Assembly: GCF_029223285.1 (NCBI RefSeq)
Contig: NZ_JARHUJ010000013.1
Coordinates: 92,119 to 156,118, forward strand
DNA from: Paraflavitalea sp. CAU 1676
GTDB taxonomy: Bacteria > Bacteroidota > Bacteroidia > Chitinophagales > Chitinophagaceae
Reading direction: 5' to 3'
DNA: 64,000 nt
How positions within the stretch are numbered: the stretch's first letter is position 1; every line of letters starts with the position of its first letter. Below the pieces are notes generated by a model, which had not been told where the DNA came from, ran no database searches, and saw nothing but the letters and a program-made list of their open reading frames with translations. A program made the position numbers and the translations under genes. Below, in pieces: positions 27,692-36,417 of the stretch.

Positions 27692-28600
27692 ATGGTGAAC
27701 AAAGACGAAATATTCAGGGAGTATAAATCGCTGTTATTCTCTATAGCCTACAATATGCTGGGGCAGGTAGCTGCTGCGGAGGATATTGTACAGGATACCT
27801 TTGTGAAGTGGCTGGAAGCCGACACATCGCAGGTGCGGCAAACCAAGGCCTACCTGGTGAAATCGGTTACCAATGCCAGCATCAACTACCTGCAGAGCGC
27901 CCGGATAAGGAGGGAATCGTACGTAGGCATCTGGCTGCCCGAGCCGCTGCACCAATATGACGGCCGCGATGCACAGACAAAGTTCGAGACCTGGCATACT
28001 TTGTCAATAGGCATTCTTGTTTTGCTGGAAAAGCTTTCGCCGGTTGAACGTGCGGTATTTCTGCTGCGGGAGATCTTTTCGTACGATTATGCGGAGCTCG
28101 CCGAGGTCGTGGAAAAGTCGGCCGATAATTGCCGGCAGATCTGCAAGCGGGCCAAGGATAGTTTGGGTAAGGATGCCCGCCGTTTTGCTGTCGATATCAA
28201 AGTGCACGAGCGGATATTGCAACATTTCATGCGCGCTATTGAGGAGGGCCATGTAGACGACCTGGTACAGGTGCTGAAGGAAGATATTGTATTGCTGGGC
28301 GATGGCGGTGGCACCACCTTTGCCGTAAACGGACAACGCATCACGGCTACGGCCAATCCTATTTATGGCGTGGATAAGGTGAGCCGGTTGTTGCTGAAGA
28401 TCGTTCCCAAATTCGATGAACACCTGCCCGGTTTTCATCGCACCATCGTTATCGCCAACAACCTGCCTGGTATTATCAGTTATGCCGGTACGCAGCCTGT
28501 TGCCCTGGTGTCGATCGAGCCGGAGGGTGATAAGATCAAAGCTATTTACGTGCAAACGAATCCGGAGAAATTGAAGCGTTTTGTGAAATTAGCTGTTTGA
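27692..28600 (+). CDS. ECF41-family RNA polymerase sigma factor with SnoaL-like C-domain
   Basis: About 303 residues. Sigma region 2 (LLFSIAYNMLGQVAAAEDIV, QDTFVKW) and region 4 (LSPVERAVFLLREIFSYDYA, ELAEVVEKSADNCRQICKRA) occupy residues 1-165. The remaining 130 residues form the SnoaL/NTF2-like extension that defines ECF41 (VHERILQHFMRAIEEGHVDD) and end in NPEKLKRF, the counterpart of the conserved NPDKL motif. In this group no anti-sigma factor is used; the C-terminal domain itself controls activity. The same promoter motif stands before this gene and before the next one, which implies autoregulation with DoxX as a direct target. Confidence 0.92.
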   Translation: MVNKDEIFREYKSLLFSIAYNMLGQVAAAEDIVQDTFVKWLEADTSQVRQTKAYLVKSVTNASINYLQSARIRRESYVGIWLPEPLHQYDGRDAQTKFETWHTLSIGILVLLEKLSPVERAVFLLREIFSYDYAELAEVVEKSADNCRQICKRAKDSLGKDARRFAVDIKVHERILQHFMRAIEEGHVDDLVQVLKEDIVLLGDGGGTTFAVNGQRITATANPIYGVDKVSRLLLKIVPKFDEHLPGFHRTIVIANNLPGIISYAGTQPVALVSIEPEGDKIKAIYVQTNPEKLKRFVKLAV

Positions 28601-28602
28601 TC

Positions 28603-28629
28603 TGTCACAGCCTTTACGGTTATACTGTC
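28603..28629 (+). promoter_or_regulatory. ECF41-type promoter of the DoxX gene
   Basis: TGTCACA, 16 bases, then TGTC, identical in both boxes and in spacing to the promoter at 27612. It starts two bases after the sigma factor stop codon and lies about 35 bases before the DoxX ATG. Confidence 0.75.
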
Positions 28630-28663
28630 TCGTGTATAGAACCAATTGTTCAACTAAAACAGT

Positions 28664-29071
28664 ATGACCATGAAAAAGAATCTGCTCATTTATTGGATCG
28701 CTACCGGCGTGATCGCCGGCGTTATGGTGTTCAGCATTATCAGTTTCACGTTTATGGAGAAAGCCATTTATCCCGATGGGGCTTTCCGGCATCTTGAATT
28801 ACCGGCTTACATCAAGATCGAGCTCACGGTTGCCAAGGCCTTGGGGTTGATCGCTTTGCTGATACCGGGCATTCCGCCCCGGTGGAAGGAGTTTGCGTAT
28901 GCCGGTTTTGCCATCACCCTGATCTCCGCCAGTATCGCGCACCTCGCCATCGGCGATCCGTTGTACAATATCATCGATCCACTGGTTTTCCTGGCGATCC
29001 TGTATGTGTCCTGGCTTTATTGGCATAAAATAAAGAACCGGCCAACAGAGGCCGGTTCCGCGATGGTATGA
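28664..29071 (+). CDS. DoxX-like membrane protein
   Basis: 135 residues with four predicted membrane helices (LLIYWIATGVIAGVMVFSII, VAKALGLIALLIPG, FAYAGFAITLISASIAHLA, IDPLVFLAILYVSWLYW), the layout of the DoxX/DUF4345-like small membrane oxidoreductase-associated proteins. Two in-frame ATGs (28664, 28670) are equally likely. DoxX genes are known neighbours of ECF41 sigma factors. A perfect 9-base hairpin (GAACCGGCC-6-GGCCGGTTC) at 29035-29058 falls within the last codons and may help end transcription. Confidence 0.85.
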   Translation: MTMKKNLLIYWIATGVIAGVMVFSIISFTFMEKAIYPDGAFRHLELPAYIKIELTVAKALGLIALLIPGIPPRWKEFAYAGFAITLISASIAHLAIGDPLYNIIDPLVFLAILYVSWLYWHKIKNRPTEAGSAMV

Positions 29072-29092
29072 TTTTGGTGCATGGGCTGCCGC

Positions 29093-31027
29093 TTAATTAT
29101 CATCCTTGTGAATGCCCAGCTTTTTCATCTTGGATTTAAGGGTCGTGGGCGGTACGCCCAGCACTTCGGCTGCTCCGCCCCGGCCCCATACCCTTCCATA
29201 ACATTTTTTCAACACACTGATGATATAGTCGCGCTCATTCTCGTGGATCGATTTCAGCGGCATGTCATGGCCGGTTTTCGCCTGCACTGCCGCTGACGGT
29301 ATAGACGGTATCGCGATATCTTCAATAAGGGATCCTTTTGCCAGCAATACGCTTCTTTCTATCAGGTTTTCCAGTTCCCGGATATTGCCGGGCCAGGCAT
29401 AAGCCATCATGCTGTTCAGGACCCGGTCGGATAATCCGTTGATCTTTTTTCCGGATTTCCTATTGTAGATGCCAATGAAGTGTTGGGTCAGTGCAGGGAT
29501 GTCTTCGGTCCTTTCACGCAGCGGCGGCAGAGATACCGGGAATACGTTCAACCGGTAATACAGATCGAGCCTGAAGCGGCCCTCTCCTACTTCCTTTTCA
29601 AGGTTCCTGTTAGTGGCGGCAATGATCCGCACATCGATCTTGACGGGTGCTCTGCCACCCACCGGTTCTATTTCTTTTTCCTGCAGTACCCGCAATAGTT
29701 TTACCTGCAGGTCGATGGGCATTTCACCAATTTCATCCAGGAATATCGTGCCGCCATTGGCCTGTTCAAACTTACCTATTTTCTTATCGGTTGCGCCCGT
29801 AAACGAACCTTTCTCGTGACCGAATAATTCTGACTCGATCAGGGTGGCCGGCAACGCCGCACAGTTAACTTTCACGAAGGGCTTTTTCTTACGGGGCGAA
29901 AGGTTATGGATACAATCTGCGATGCGCTCTTTACCGGTGCCGCTTTCTCCCAGTATCAATACTGCTGTATCGAAGGGTGCTACCTGTGAAATATGGTCAA
30001 ATACGGTCAGCAACATGTGGCTGTTGCCTACAATACCTTCAAAGCCCGCCGGTGCTGTGGAAACGTTACCGGGTGCCGGTGAGTGTGCTGCTTTATTGGC
30101 CTGGTCTGCTGCCGGCTCCTCATCTATTAGCCGGACCAGGGTTTGTTGCAGGCGTTCCAGCAAGGTGATATGTTCTGCGTTATAGCTGTCGGACCGGCGA
30201 CTATAGAAACTACAGATCGTCCACTCGCCGTTGTTCATGGTAAGGGGAAAAGAAAGTAGTGATTCCAGGTCAAATTCCCGGCTTACCAGTTTCCTGATCG
30301 AAGTAGTTTCCGTGATCCTTTCAAATGCTTCATTGATAAAGAATCCCTTTTGTGTTTTCCCGTCGACCGCGTTCATCAATTGCCTTAATTCATGTACCGA
30401 AGTGCCGCTGATCGTTGACAGCTCCTGTATCCCGATCGTTTGGTATTCGTTGAATCCAATCCGCAGTAAACTGGTGATCCTGCTGTTGGGGCCTGTAGGC
30501 TCCTCAAACCCCACGGTAAAATAGTCGAACGGCAGCTCCTGCTGCATAATGGTGCCAATTTGCACAAGCTTTTCCTCCCAGTCCAACGATTTATTGATCT
30601 TTTCCAATTGTTGCAGCAATTCACTTTCCCGTCTGTGTTTGGTTGCCCGGCTGTGCTCGTGCCGGTATTGAGCAATTTCAAGGGTTACGAGAAGGTCTCT
30701 TTCCCGGAAGGGCTTTACAATGAAACCGTAGGGTTCGGTTGTTTTGGCAGCATTCAATATCTCTTCGTTGGAGTTGGCGGACAAATAAATGAAGGCTGTA
30801 TTGTCTTCCTTGAGCTGTCTGGCCAGGTCGATGCCGGTTCGGCTTCCTTTCAGGAATATATCGAGTAGAACGAGATCTGGTTTTTCTTTTTTGATGATCT
30901 CTTCCGCTTTGTCTACGGAACGCGCAATACCACACACTTCATAACCTGCTTTCCGTAGCATGAGCTGGAGATCATTCGCTTCCACGAACTGGTCTTCTAC
31001 AATAAGCACTTTCTTATTCATGGTCAA
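29093..31027 (-). CDS. Response regulator and sigma-54-dependent activator (receiver-GAF-AAA-HTH)
   Basis: 644 residues. Receiver domain at about 5-122 with the phosphorylation site Asp56 (LVLLDIFL) and Lys at IVKPF; a GAF-like region at about 150-305; the AAA+ activator domain at about 330-570 with Walker A GESGTGKE (360-367), the sigma-54-contact loop GSFTGA (407-412, usually GAFTGA) and Walker B GGTIFLDEIGE (425-435); and a C-terminal Fis-type helix-turn-helix (AAEVLGVPPTTLKSKMKKLG). It would open sigma-54 promoters on phosphorylation. The kinase gene ends 45 bases upstream. Its target promoters are not evident in this window. Confidence 0.93.
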   Translation of the reverse strand: MTMNKKVLIVEDQFVEANDLQLMLRKAGYEVCGIARSVDKAEEIIKKEKPDLVLLDIFLKGSRTGIDLARQLKEDNTAFIYLSANSNEEILNAAKTTEPYGFIVKPFRERDLLVTLEIAQYRHEHSRATKHRRESELLQQLEKINKSLDWEEKLVQIGTIMQQELPFDYFTVGFEEPTGPNSRITSLLRIGFNEYQTIGIQELSTISGTSVHELRQLMNAVDGKTQKGFFINEAFERITETTSIRKLVSREFDLESLLSFPLTMNNGEWTICSFYSRRSDSYNAEHITLLERLQQTLVRLIDEEPAADQANKAAHSPAPGNVSTAPAGFEGIVGNSHMLLTVFDHISQVAPFDTAVLILGESGTGKERIADCIHNLSPRKKKPFVKVNCAALPATLIESELFGHEKGSFTGATDKKIGKFEQANGGTIFLDEIGEMPIDLQVKLLRVLQEKEIEPVGGRAPVKIDVRIIAATNRNLEKEVGEGRFRLDLYYRLNVFPVSLPPLRERTEDIPALTQHFIGIYNRKSGKKINGLSDRVLNSMMAYAWPGNIRELENLIERSVLLAKGSLIEDIAIPSIPSAAVQAKTGHDMPLKSIHENERDYIISVLKKCYGRVWGRGGAAEVLGVPPTTLKSKMKKLGIHKDDN

Positions 31028-31072
31028 ATTTAACTATTCGATAGAAATGGTATACTATTTAATGTTGCACGA

Positions 31073-33319
31073 TCAGTTGTCCGATGAGGCAGGAGTTGTT
31101 AACCGGTCGTGTCCTTTGGCATTTTCGTCGTGGATAAAGGAAACCTTCACAATGGTGCCGCCGTTGTTGTCGATCGAAAAGCTTCCATCGAGGTCTTCAC
31201 TCAATCCTTCCATCAAGCTCATGCCGAGCGAACCGGGCCTTCGGCCAGACTGCCCTCCGGGCATTCCAATGCCATTGTCGGCAATGGTGAGCAAGTAATT
31301 TTGTGGGGCCGTTTTTACAAGGGTGATGGCGATCACCCCCTGCCTGTCGTTGGGAAATGCATACTTGATGGAATTGGTAATGGCTTCATTGAGAATGAGG
31401 CCCAGCGGTACGGCCTGACTTACATCCATATCGAGCGGTACGATATCGAATTCAAACCGGATGCGCTGTCCTGTGTTGTAACTGTCGCCCAGGTAAAGGG
31501 TCAGTTCGCGGATATAGGAAGAGATATCGATGCTGGAGATATCATCCGTATTGTAGAGCTTTTGGTGTATCAGCGACATGGCGTGCACCCGGTGCTGGCT
31601 ATCATGAATAACCCGGAGGGCCGGCTCGTTGTCGATATAGGCAGTTTGGGAATTGAGCAGGCTCATGACGATCTGCAGGTTGTTTTTAACCCGGTGATGC
31701 ACTTCTTTGAGCAGCCATTCTTTTTCCGTTACCAAGCGTTGCAGCTGCTCGTTTTTGCCGGCAATCAAGCTATTGTGTTTTTTTCTTTGCCGGGTTTGCC
31801 GGTAAAGGAGTCCGGCGATAACCAGCAGCATGACGGCGCCTACAACGACCCAGTTACGGGTATTCTCGGCATATTGTAATTGCGCCTTGGCCAGCTTTTC
31901 CTTGCCTTCCAGCACCTTGATGTTTTGGTCTTTCTGCTCGGTTTGATAGGCGACTGTCAACTCTTCGATCTGCTTGTTCCGCGCTATGGAAAAAAGCGAG
32001 TCGTTGACCCGGTTGCTGAGTTGCAAATGATTGATGGCGGAGAGGTAGTTGCCCGTTGCAGAGTCCAGTTGAAAGAGGGATGCGTGAACATTTCTTAATA
32101 ACTGCAACACACCGCCTTCTGCATACACCTTCAAGGCTGTGTCCAGGAACGGGCGCGATTGCTCGTAGTTGCCTTTGCGGAGGTAAAACTGTCCCATCGA
32201 ATAATAGTCGGCCCCCTTGTCAAAAATGGAGAAGTTGGATCGCTGTTCTTTGCCCAGCCTGATCGCTTCGGCAAAGCATTTTTCTGCCTTGTCGTATTCT
32301 TTGAGCAGGTTGTAACAGTCGCCCATTGCTTTTTGAATGGCACGCCGGTCGTTGGTGAGCACAGGTTTGTTGTGGGCTGTTTGATCGAGGATGAACTGGA
32401 GGGCTTCCCGTGGCTTGCCCTGTTTGATGTGGAGATTGCTGATGCCCACGATGGTGCTGAATACCGGGGCCAGGTTCTGCGTCCAGATGCTGTTGGTAAG
32501 ACATTTCTTTTGCCATTCGATGCTTTCGGGCAGTTTACCGAGGTAGTAATAGATCTGAGATATGCGGTTGTAAAAAGTGCCGGCGAATGTAGTATCCCCG
32601 GTTGTATGCATCATCTTCTCGGTTTTGAGTGCGTACTGCAGCGCTTTGTCGTAGGCGCCTTTGGTCACGTACAGGGCTGCCAGCAAGTCGCAAGCATACA
32701 TAATATGTACCGTTGGGGACTTGTTTTCATTTCCGATGATCTGGAATAACTCTTTTTCGGCCAGATCAAATTTGCGTTGCTGCAGGTGAACATCGGCTAT
32801 ATACCTGAGCAGGTCGAGTTCATCTCCCCCATTATTCCTTTTCCTGGCCAGTGCCATCGCTTTCTCATAGCAGCTTATTTTATAGCCGGCTGTTTGTGCG
32901 TCATTGCCGAGATGATCGCCGAGTTCGGTCCAGGCACGTTGCTCGTGCAGTGCATCGCCCGTTTTTTGGCAGGTGTCGATGACCAGGGTAAATATTTTCG
33001 TGGGGTCTTCATCGGGGTGCAGCTCGCAGAAAAGCTGTGCATTCAAAATACCCGCCTGGTTTTGAAAATCTACCCGCTTCACGGTTTGGTTGACCTGTCT
33101 TGCCTGATGCAGGTAGTAGGCCATGCTGTCGAGGCGGGCAGGTACGCTATTCTTCCTGTAATAGTAATCGGCCAGCTGCAGGTATATCCGGATGCGGCCG
33201 GTATCGGTCGGGGTTTCGGCTAGTTTTGACTGCAGCGGGTTGGCAACGGCAGGTTTAACCTGCGACCGCGCACCCAATGCCACGAAGCCCAATAGAATGA
33301 ACGTAACGAGTTTTTTCAT
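31073..33319 (-). CDS. TPR-containing sensor histidine kinase (HisKA_2 type)
   Basis: About 748 residues: signal peptide (KKLVTFILLGFVALGARSQ), a periplasmic array of TPR repeats at about 40-450, a short coiled coil, one membrane helix at about 494-511 (WVVVGAVMLLVIAGLLY), the HisKA_2 dimerisation domain with the phospho-acceptor motif EVHHRVKNNLQIVMSLL (about residue 545), and the ATP-binding domain with NEAITNSIKYAFP, DNGIGMP and GSLGMSLMEGL. It probably phosphorylates the sigma-54 activator encoded next. Starts at 33331 and 33319 are both possible. The TPR sensor suggests detection of a protein or peptide partner, not a small ligand (inference). Confidence 0.92.
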   Translation of the reverse strand: MKKLVTFILLGFVALGARSQVKPAVANPLQSKLAETPTDTGRIRIYLQLADYYYRKNSVPARLDSMAYYLHQARQVNQTVKRVDFQNQAGILNAQLFCELHPDEDPTKIFTLVIDTCQKTGDALHEQRAWTELGDHLGNDAQTAGYKISCYEKAMALARKRNNGGDELDLLRYIADVHLQQRKFDLAEKELFQIIGNENKSPTVHIMYACDLLAALYVTKGAYDKALQYALKTEKMMHTTGDTTFAGTFYNRISQIYYYLGKLPESIEWQKKCLTNSIWTQNLAPVFSTIVGISNLHIKQGKPREALQFILDQTAHNKPVLTNDRRAIQKAMGDCYNLLKEYDKAEKCFAEAIRLGKEQRSNFSIFDKGADYYSMGQFYLRKGNYEQSRPFLDTALKVYAEGGVLQLLRNVHASLFQLDSATGNYLSAINHLQLSNRVNDSLFSIARNKQIEELTVAYQTEQKDQNIKVLEGKEKLAKAQLQYAENTRNWVVVGAVMLLVIAGLLYRQTRQRKKHNSLIAGKNEQLQRLVTEKEWLLKEVHHRVKNNLQIVMSLLNSQTAYIDNEPALRVIHDSQHRVHAMSLIHQKLYNTDDISSIDISSYIRELTLYLGDSYNTGQRIRFEFDIVPLDMDVSQAVPLGLILNEAITNSIKYAFPNDRQGVIAITLVKTAPQNYLLTIADNGIGMPGGQSGRRPGSLGMSLMEGLSEDLDGSFSIDNNGGTIVKVSFIHDENAKGHDRLTTPASSDN

Positions 33320-33492
33320 GATAACAGTCATTGTGCTAACCTCTTCTAATTCAAAAACGGGGCAGTTTCATGGTCACCAACCGCTTTATGCAGCGATTTT
33401 CTCCCTGCAAAGAAAGAATATCCTCATTATCAATGGATAGCCCAGGAAACTTTTTGTTGACATGGAGCTGTATTCATTGCCAGGTAGATGAT

Positions 33493-33554
33493 CACCACGG
33501 AAATTACCATTTTATTTCGTGGTGCATTGATTGGCGCCACGACATGTCGTGGTG
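33493..33554. promoter_or_regulatory. Two inverted-repeat sites built on CCACGA/TCGTGG
   Basis: Four copies of one half-site are packed in 62 bases: CACCACG (33493-33499) facing CGTGGTG (33518-33524), and a perfect 16-base palindrome CCACGACATGTCGTGG (33537-33552). This is the signature of a regulator binding as a pair of dimers. The site lies between the divergent kinase and hydrolase genes. No owner can be named. Confidence 0.55.
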
Positions 33555-33611
33555 AACACGATTGGTGTGGTACTCGGTTTGTGTTGATTATCAATTAATT
33601 GCCTTATTGGC

Positions 33612-33643
33612 ATTTCGTTTGGCTATTCCTCTCCAAACGAAAT
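33612..33643. promoter_or_regulatory. Perfect 11-base inverted repeat just before the hydrolase start
   Basis: ATTTCGTTTGG at 33612-33622 and CCAAACGAAAT at 33633-33643, with a 10-base loop, ending two bases before the ATG at 33646. In RNA it would fold a strong hairpin over the ribosome-binding region; in DNA it could be an operator. Either way it probably limits expression of the hydrolase. Confidence 0.55.
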
Positions 33644-33645
33644 CA

Positions 33646-34440
33646 ATGTCAGGTACTTCATCAAAAACAGTTGTATTCATCGCAGGATTATTTGTTAGCC
33701 AGCAGTGTTGGGAAGAGTGGATCGCGCATTTTGAACAAGCAGGCTTTCAATGTATCGCTCCGGCCTGGCCTGGCCAACAGGCCTCGTCTGAAGAGCTGCG
33801 CAACAGGGCCGATGAAGATCAAACTGTATTCCCTACCCTGCAATCCCTTACCGGTTATTATGCTGCCATCATCCGGGCTTTGCCCGAACAGCCCATTTTG
33901 ATCGGCCATTCACTGGGTGGTATCGTTGTACAGTTGTTGTTGCAACAGGGCCTGGGCGTAGCAGGCGTAGCTATTCGCCCGTTTCCGCCACGTGGCGTGG
34001 GTAAATTATGGTTGCCCTGTTTAAGAGGTTTATGGGAAACCGCCGCTGTTCGCTGGTCCGACAGGCGCATGTTCCTGATGCCATTCAGCCGGTGGCAGCG
34101 TGTTGTTGCCAACGGGATGGACTTCGATCAACAAAAGGATCTGTATTACCGCTATGCCGTTCCAGCAGCTAAGCAGCTCATCCGGCAGGCATTTAAAACG
34201 ACTGCTGCCATCGACTTTAAAAAACCTCACGCACCCCTCCTGATCACTTCGGGTAGCAATGACAAGTTGATACCAGCTACACTGTGCTTCAGTACCTACC
34301 GGAAATACGAAAACGACCTTTCAATTACCAGCTATATAGAATTTAAGGGACACGGCCATCTGGTCTTTGGCGTACCGGGCTGGAAAGAAGAAGCGGTAGC
34401 TGTACAGCACTGGCTGCAAGGACTGAATAACAACCATTAA
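33646..34440 (+). CDS. Alpha/beta hydrolase
   Basis: About 264 residues from the ATG at 33646 (MSGTSSKTVVFIAGLFVSQQCW); upstream in-frame starts would run through the repeat region. The nucleophile elbow is GHSLGG (PILIGHSLGGIVVQLLL), with an acid in the LITSGSNDKLIP strand and the final His in FKGHGHLVFG. There is no signal peptide, so it is cytoplasmic. The substrate is unknown; the lipase/esterase-like group is likely. It is first of a co-directional run with the LytTR gene 29 bases downstream. Confidence 0.88.
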   Translation: MSGTSSKTVVFIAGLFVSQQCWEEWIAHFEQAGFQCIAPAWPGQQASSEELRNRADEDQTVFPTLQSLTGYYAAIIRALPEQPILIGHSLGGIVVQLLLQQGLGVAGVAIRPFPPRGVGKLWLPCLRGLWETAAVRWSDRRMFLMPFSRWQRVVANGMDFDQQKDLYYRYAVPAAKQLIRQAFKTTAAIDFKKPHAPLLITSGSNDKLIPATLCFSTYRKYENDLSITSYIEFKGHGHLVFGVPGWKEEAVAVQHWLQGLNNNH

Positions 34441-34469
34441 ATAATATACTCATCTTAAAAACTGATCAT

Positions 34470-34988
34470 ATGCAAACTCTGCCAATCAAAAGTATCGCAC
34501 CTGTTGCAGCGCTCAACCTGTTGCCTGCTGCTGCCAATGAGATTGCCGGCTTTCCCGGCAATTTGCCAGAGGAACTGAAGGCGGTTTATCAATACCTGGG
34601 CATGCCCTGGCTGGATAGCTTATTGAAAAAGTTGACCGTGCCGGCCGGAAAGAAAAGCTTCCTGGTGTTCCGGAACAATAAGTACATCAACGTGCCTACG
34701 GAAAATATTGCCCTCTTCTACATCAAATATGAATCGGTGATGATCATGACCTTCGACAAACAGAAGTATTTTCTCGATCATTCGCTGGAGCAGGTTCAGC
34801 AGCTGTTGCCGGAAGGCCTTTTTTACCGGTTGAACCGCCAATACCTGATCAACTTCAACGCCGTGAAAGAAGTGGAATATTACCTGGGCAGAAAGCTGTT
34901 GGTGAACATTATTGTCCCCATGAAAGACAAGCTCCTTGTTTCGAAGGAAAAGGTGAGTGAGTTCCTTCACTGGCTCGACAACCGTTAA
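34470..34988 (+). CDS. LytTR-domain DNA-binding protein without receiver
   Basis: 172 residues. The first 70 are of unknown fold; residues about 75-170 are a LytTR DNA-binding domain (FLVFRNNKYINVPTENIALF, LDHSLEQVQQLLPEGLFYRL, NRQYLINFNAVKEVEYYLGR). LytTR normally follows a receiver domain, which is absent, so regulation must be by amount or another signal. It lies between the hydrolase and an NTF2-like gene and may control its own operon. No membrane kinase of the LytS type is adjacent; the nearest in this window is at 48618. Confidence 0.85.
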   Translation: MQTLPIKSIAPVAALNLLPAAANEIAGFPGNLPEELKAVYQYLGMPWLDSLLKKLTVPAGKKSFLVFRNNKYINVPTENIALFYIKYESVMIMTFDKQKYFLDHSLEQVQQLLPEGLFYRLNRQYLINFNAVKEVEYYLGRKLLVNIIVPMKDKLLVSKEKVSEFLHWLDNR

Positions 34989-35004
34989 TGTGACGCAGGT
35001 CACG
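34989..35004. promoter_or_regulatory. CRP/FNR-like inverted repeat before the NTF2-like gene
   Basis: TGTGA-6-TCACG starts at the base after the LytTR stop codon; the inner core GTGAC-4-GTCAC is a perfect inverted repeat. It matches the general CRP/FNR site TGTGAnnnnnnTCACA at nine of ten positions. A weak -7-like CAACTTTG follows at 35027. It suggests separate control of the NTF2-like and SDR genes. Confidence 0.4.
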
Positions 35005-35059
35005 TAATCACCTGCTATTTGCGCGCCAACTTTGTATCAGCAAATCTTAATGTTATACA

Positions 35060-35515
35060 ATGATGAAATCTCTTTTATTAACCGTTTTCATGTGTGGCGG
35101 AATGTTGCACATGAAGGCACAATCAGTCAAATCAATGAAAAATAATGAAGCGGAGGTCAAAGCGATCTCGACGATACTGGAAGAAAATTATTTCAAGGGT
35201 ATCTATGAGGGCAACCTCGATCTGCTGAAGGCAGTGTATTACCCAGGCACTTTGTTGTTTGGCGATGCGGGCGGGAAGCCTTATGCCAAAAACCTTCCCC
35301 AGTACCTGGATGGCGTCGCCAACCGGCAGAGCCCGAAAGACAGCGGTAAGCCATTCAAAGGAACTATTATTTCGGTGAAGGTGGTGAATACGATCGCTAT
35401 AGCTGAACTGACCGTGAAGATGTACGATTTCAATTACCACGAATTCCTTTCCTTTCACAAACTCGATGGCAGGTGGCAGATCGTTAATAAGATGCTCAGT
35501 GATGTACAGCAATAA
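35060..35515 (+). CDS. Secreted NTF2-like (lumazine-binding-like) protein
   Basis: 151 residues with a signal peptide (MMKSLLLTVFMCGGMLHMKAQ). The mature part has the cone-shaped NTF2 pattern: N-terminal helix (VKAISTILEENYFKGIYEGN), then strands ending VNTIAIAELTVKMYDFNYH and FLSFHKLDGRWQIVNKML. This corresponds to the putative lumazine-binding group of NTF2-like proteins, whose ligands and reactions are mostly unknown. It precedes the SDR gene by 30 bases, which suggests joint expression. Alternative start at the second Met. Confidence 0.82.
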   Translation: MMKSLLLTVFMCGGMLHMKAQSVKSMKNNEAEVKAISTILEENYFKGIYEGNLDLLKAVYYPGTLLFGDAGGKPYAKNLPQYLDGVANRQSPKDSGKPFKGTIISVKVVNTIAIAELTVKMYDFNYHEFLSFHKLDGRWQIVNKMLSDVQQ

Positions 35516-35545
35516 CACATTCATCAATACTTTAAAATAGTCGTC

Positions 35546-36385
35546 ATGAACACTTCAAAAGTCTGGTATGTCACCGGCGCGTCGCAGGGATTGGGATTGA
35601 TCCTGGTGAAAGCATTGCTGGAGAACGGGCACCGGGTAGCGGCCAGTTCACGTAATGCTGAAAAATTGAAAGAGGCTGTTGGGATAGCAGATCCCAATGG
35701 TTTTATTGCATTGACCGTTGACCTGAACAGTGCAGATTCGATTGCAACTTCGGTACAGCAAACGCTGGAAGCTTTTGGCCGCATCGATGTCGTTGTCAAC
35801 AATGCCGGCTATGGTATGGTGGGTACTGTTGAAGAGGTAGGCGGACAGGAGGTGCGGGATATCTTTGATATCAATGTGTTGGCTGCGATCAACGTGGTAA
35901 GGGAAGTACTGCCTGTTATGCGCCGGCAGCAAGCGGGTTATATCATCAATATTGGCTCGGTCGCAGGCTTTGTAGGAGCTCCCGGCTGGTCGGTATACTC
36001 CGCAACGAAAGCGGCACTCGCAGCGTTTTCTGAAGTGCTGGCCCTGGATGTGCAAGAGTTTGGTATCAAAGTAACGGTGGCAGAGCCATCTGGTTTCAGG
36101 ACAGGTTTCCTGACTGAGCATTCGCTCGCCAATATCGGCACCGGTATCGACGGATATGAGGCGGTAAGGGCTACCCGCGAACGTTACCTGTCCGGCAATG
36201 GTAAACAACCGGGAGATCCTGTGCGTGCAGCCGCTATTTTCATGGAGCTGGCAGCAAGCGATCAGCCCCCGCTTCACCTGTACCTGGGAGAAGACGCCTA
36301 CAACCGGGCCTCTAAGAAACTAAAAAACATGACCGATGAACTGGAAAGCTGGAAGAGCGTTTCCATTTCAGCAGACTTCCATTGA
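35546..36385 (+). CDS. Short-chain dehydrogenase/reductase (SDR)
   Basis: 279 residues, the classical SDR size. The NAD(P)-binding motif TGASQGLG lies at about 10-17, the structural NNAGYG near 86-91, and the catalytic residues are Ser138 (NIGSVAG), Tyr151 and Lys155 (YSATK). A basic SSRN after strand 2 suggests NADP(H). It oxidises or reduces an alcohol/ketone in the cytoplasm; the substrate is unknown. It is the last gene of the hydrolase-LytTR-NTF2-SDR run and is followed by a terminator at 36451. Confidence 0.93.
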   Translation: MNTSKVWYVTGASQGLGLILVKALLENGHRVAASSRNAEKLKEAVGIADPNGFIALTVDLNSADSIATSVQQTLEAFGRIDVVVNNAGYGMVGTVEEVGGQEVRDIFDINVLAAINVVREVLPVMRRQQAGYIINIGSVAGFVGAPGWSVYSATKAALAAFSEVLALDVQEFGIKVTVAEPSGFRTGFLTEHSLANIGTGIDGYEAVRATRERYLSGNGKQPGDPVRAAAIFMELAASDQPPLHLYLGEDAYNRASKKLKNMTDELESWKSVSISADFH

Positions 36386-36417
36386 TCAATACACTATTTT
36401 TATTCCTGGTCTTGCGT

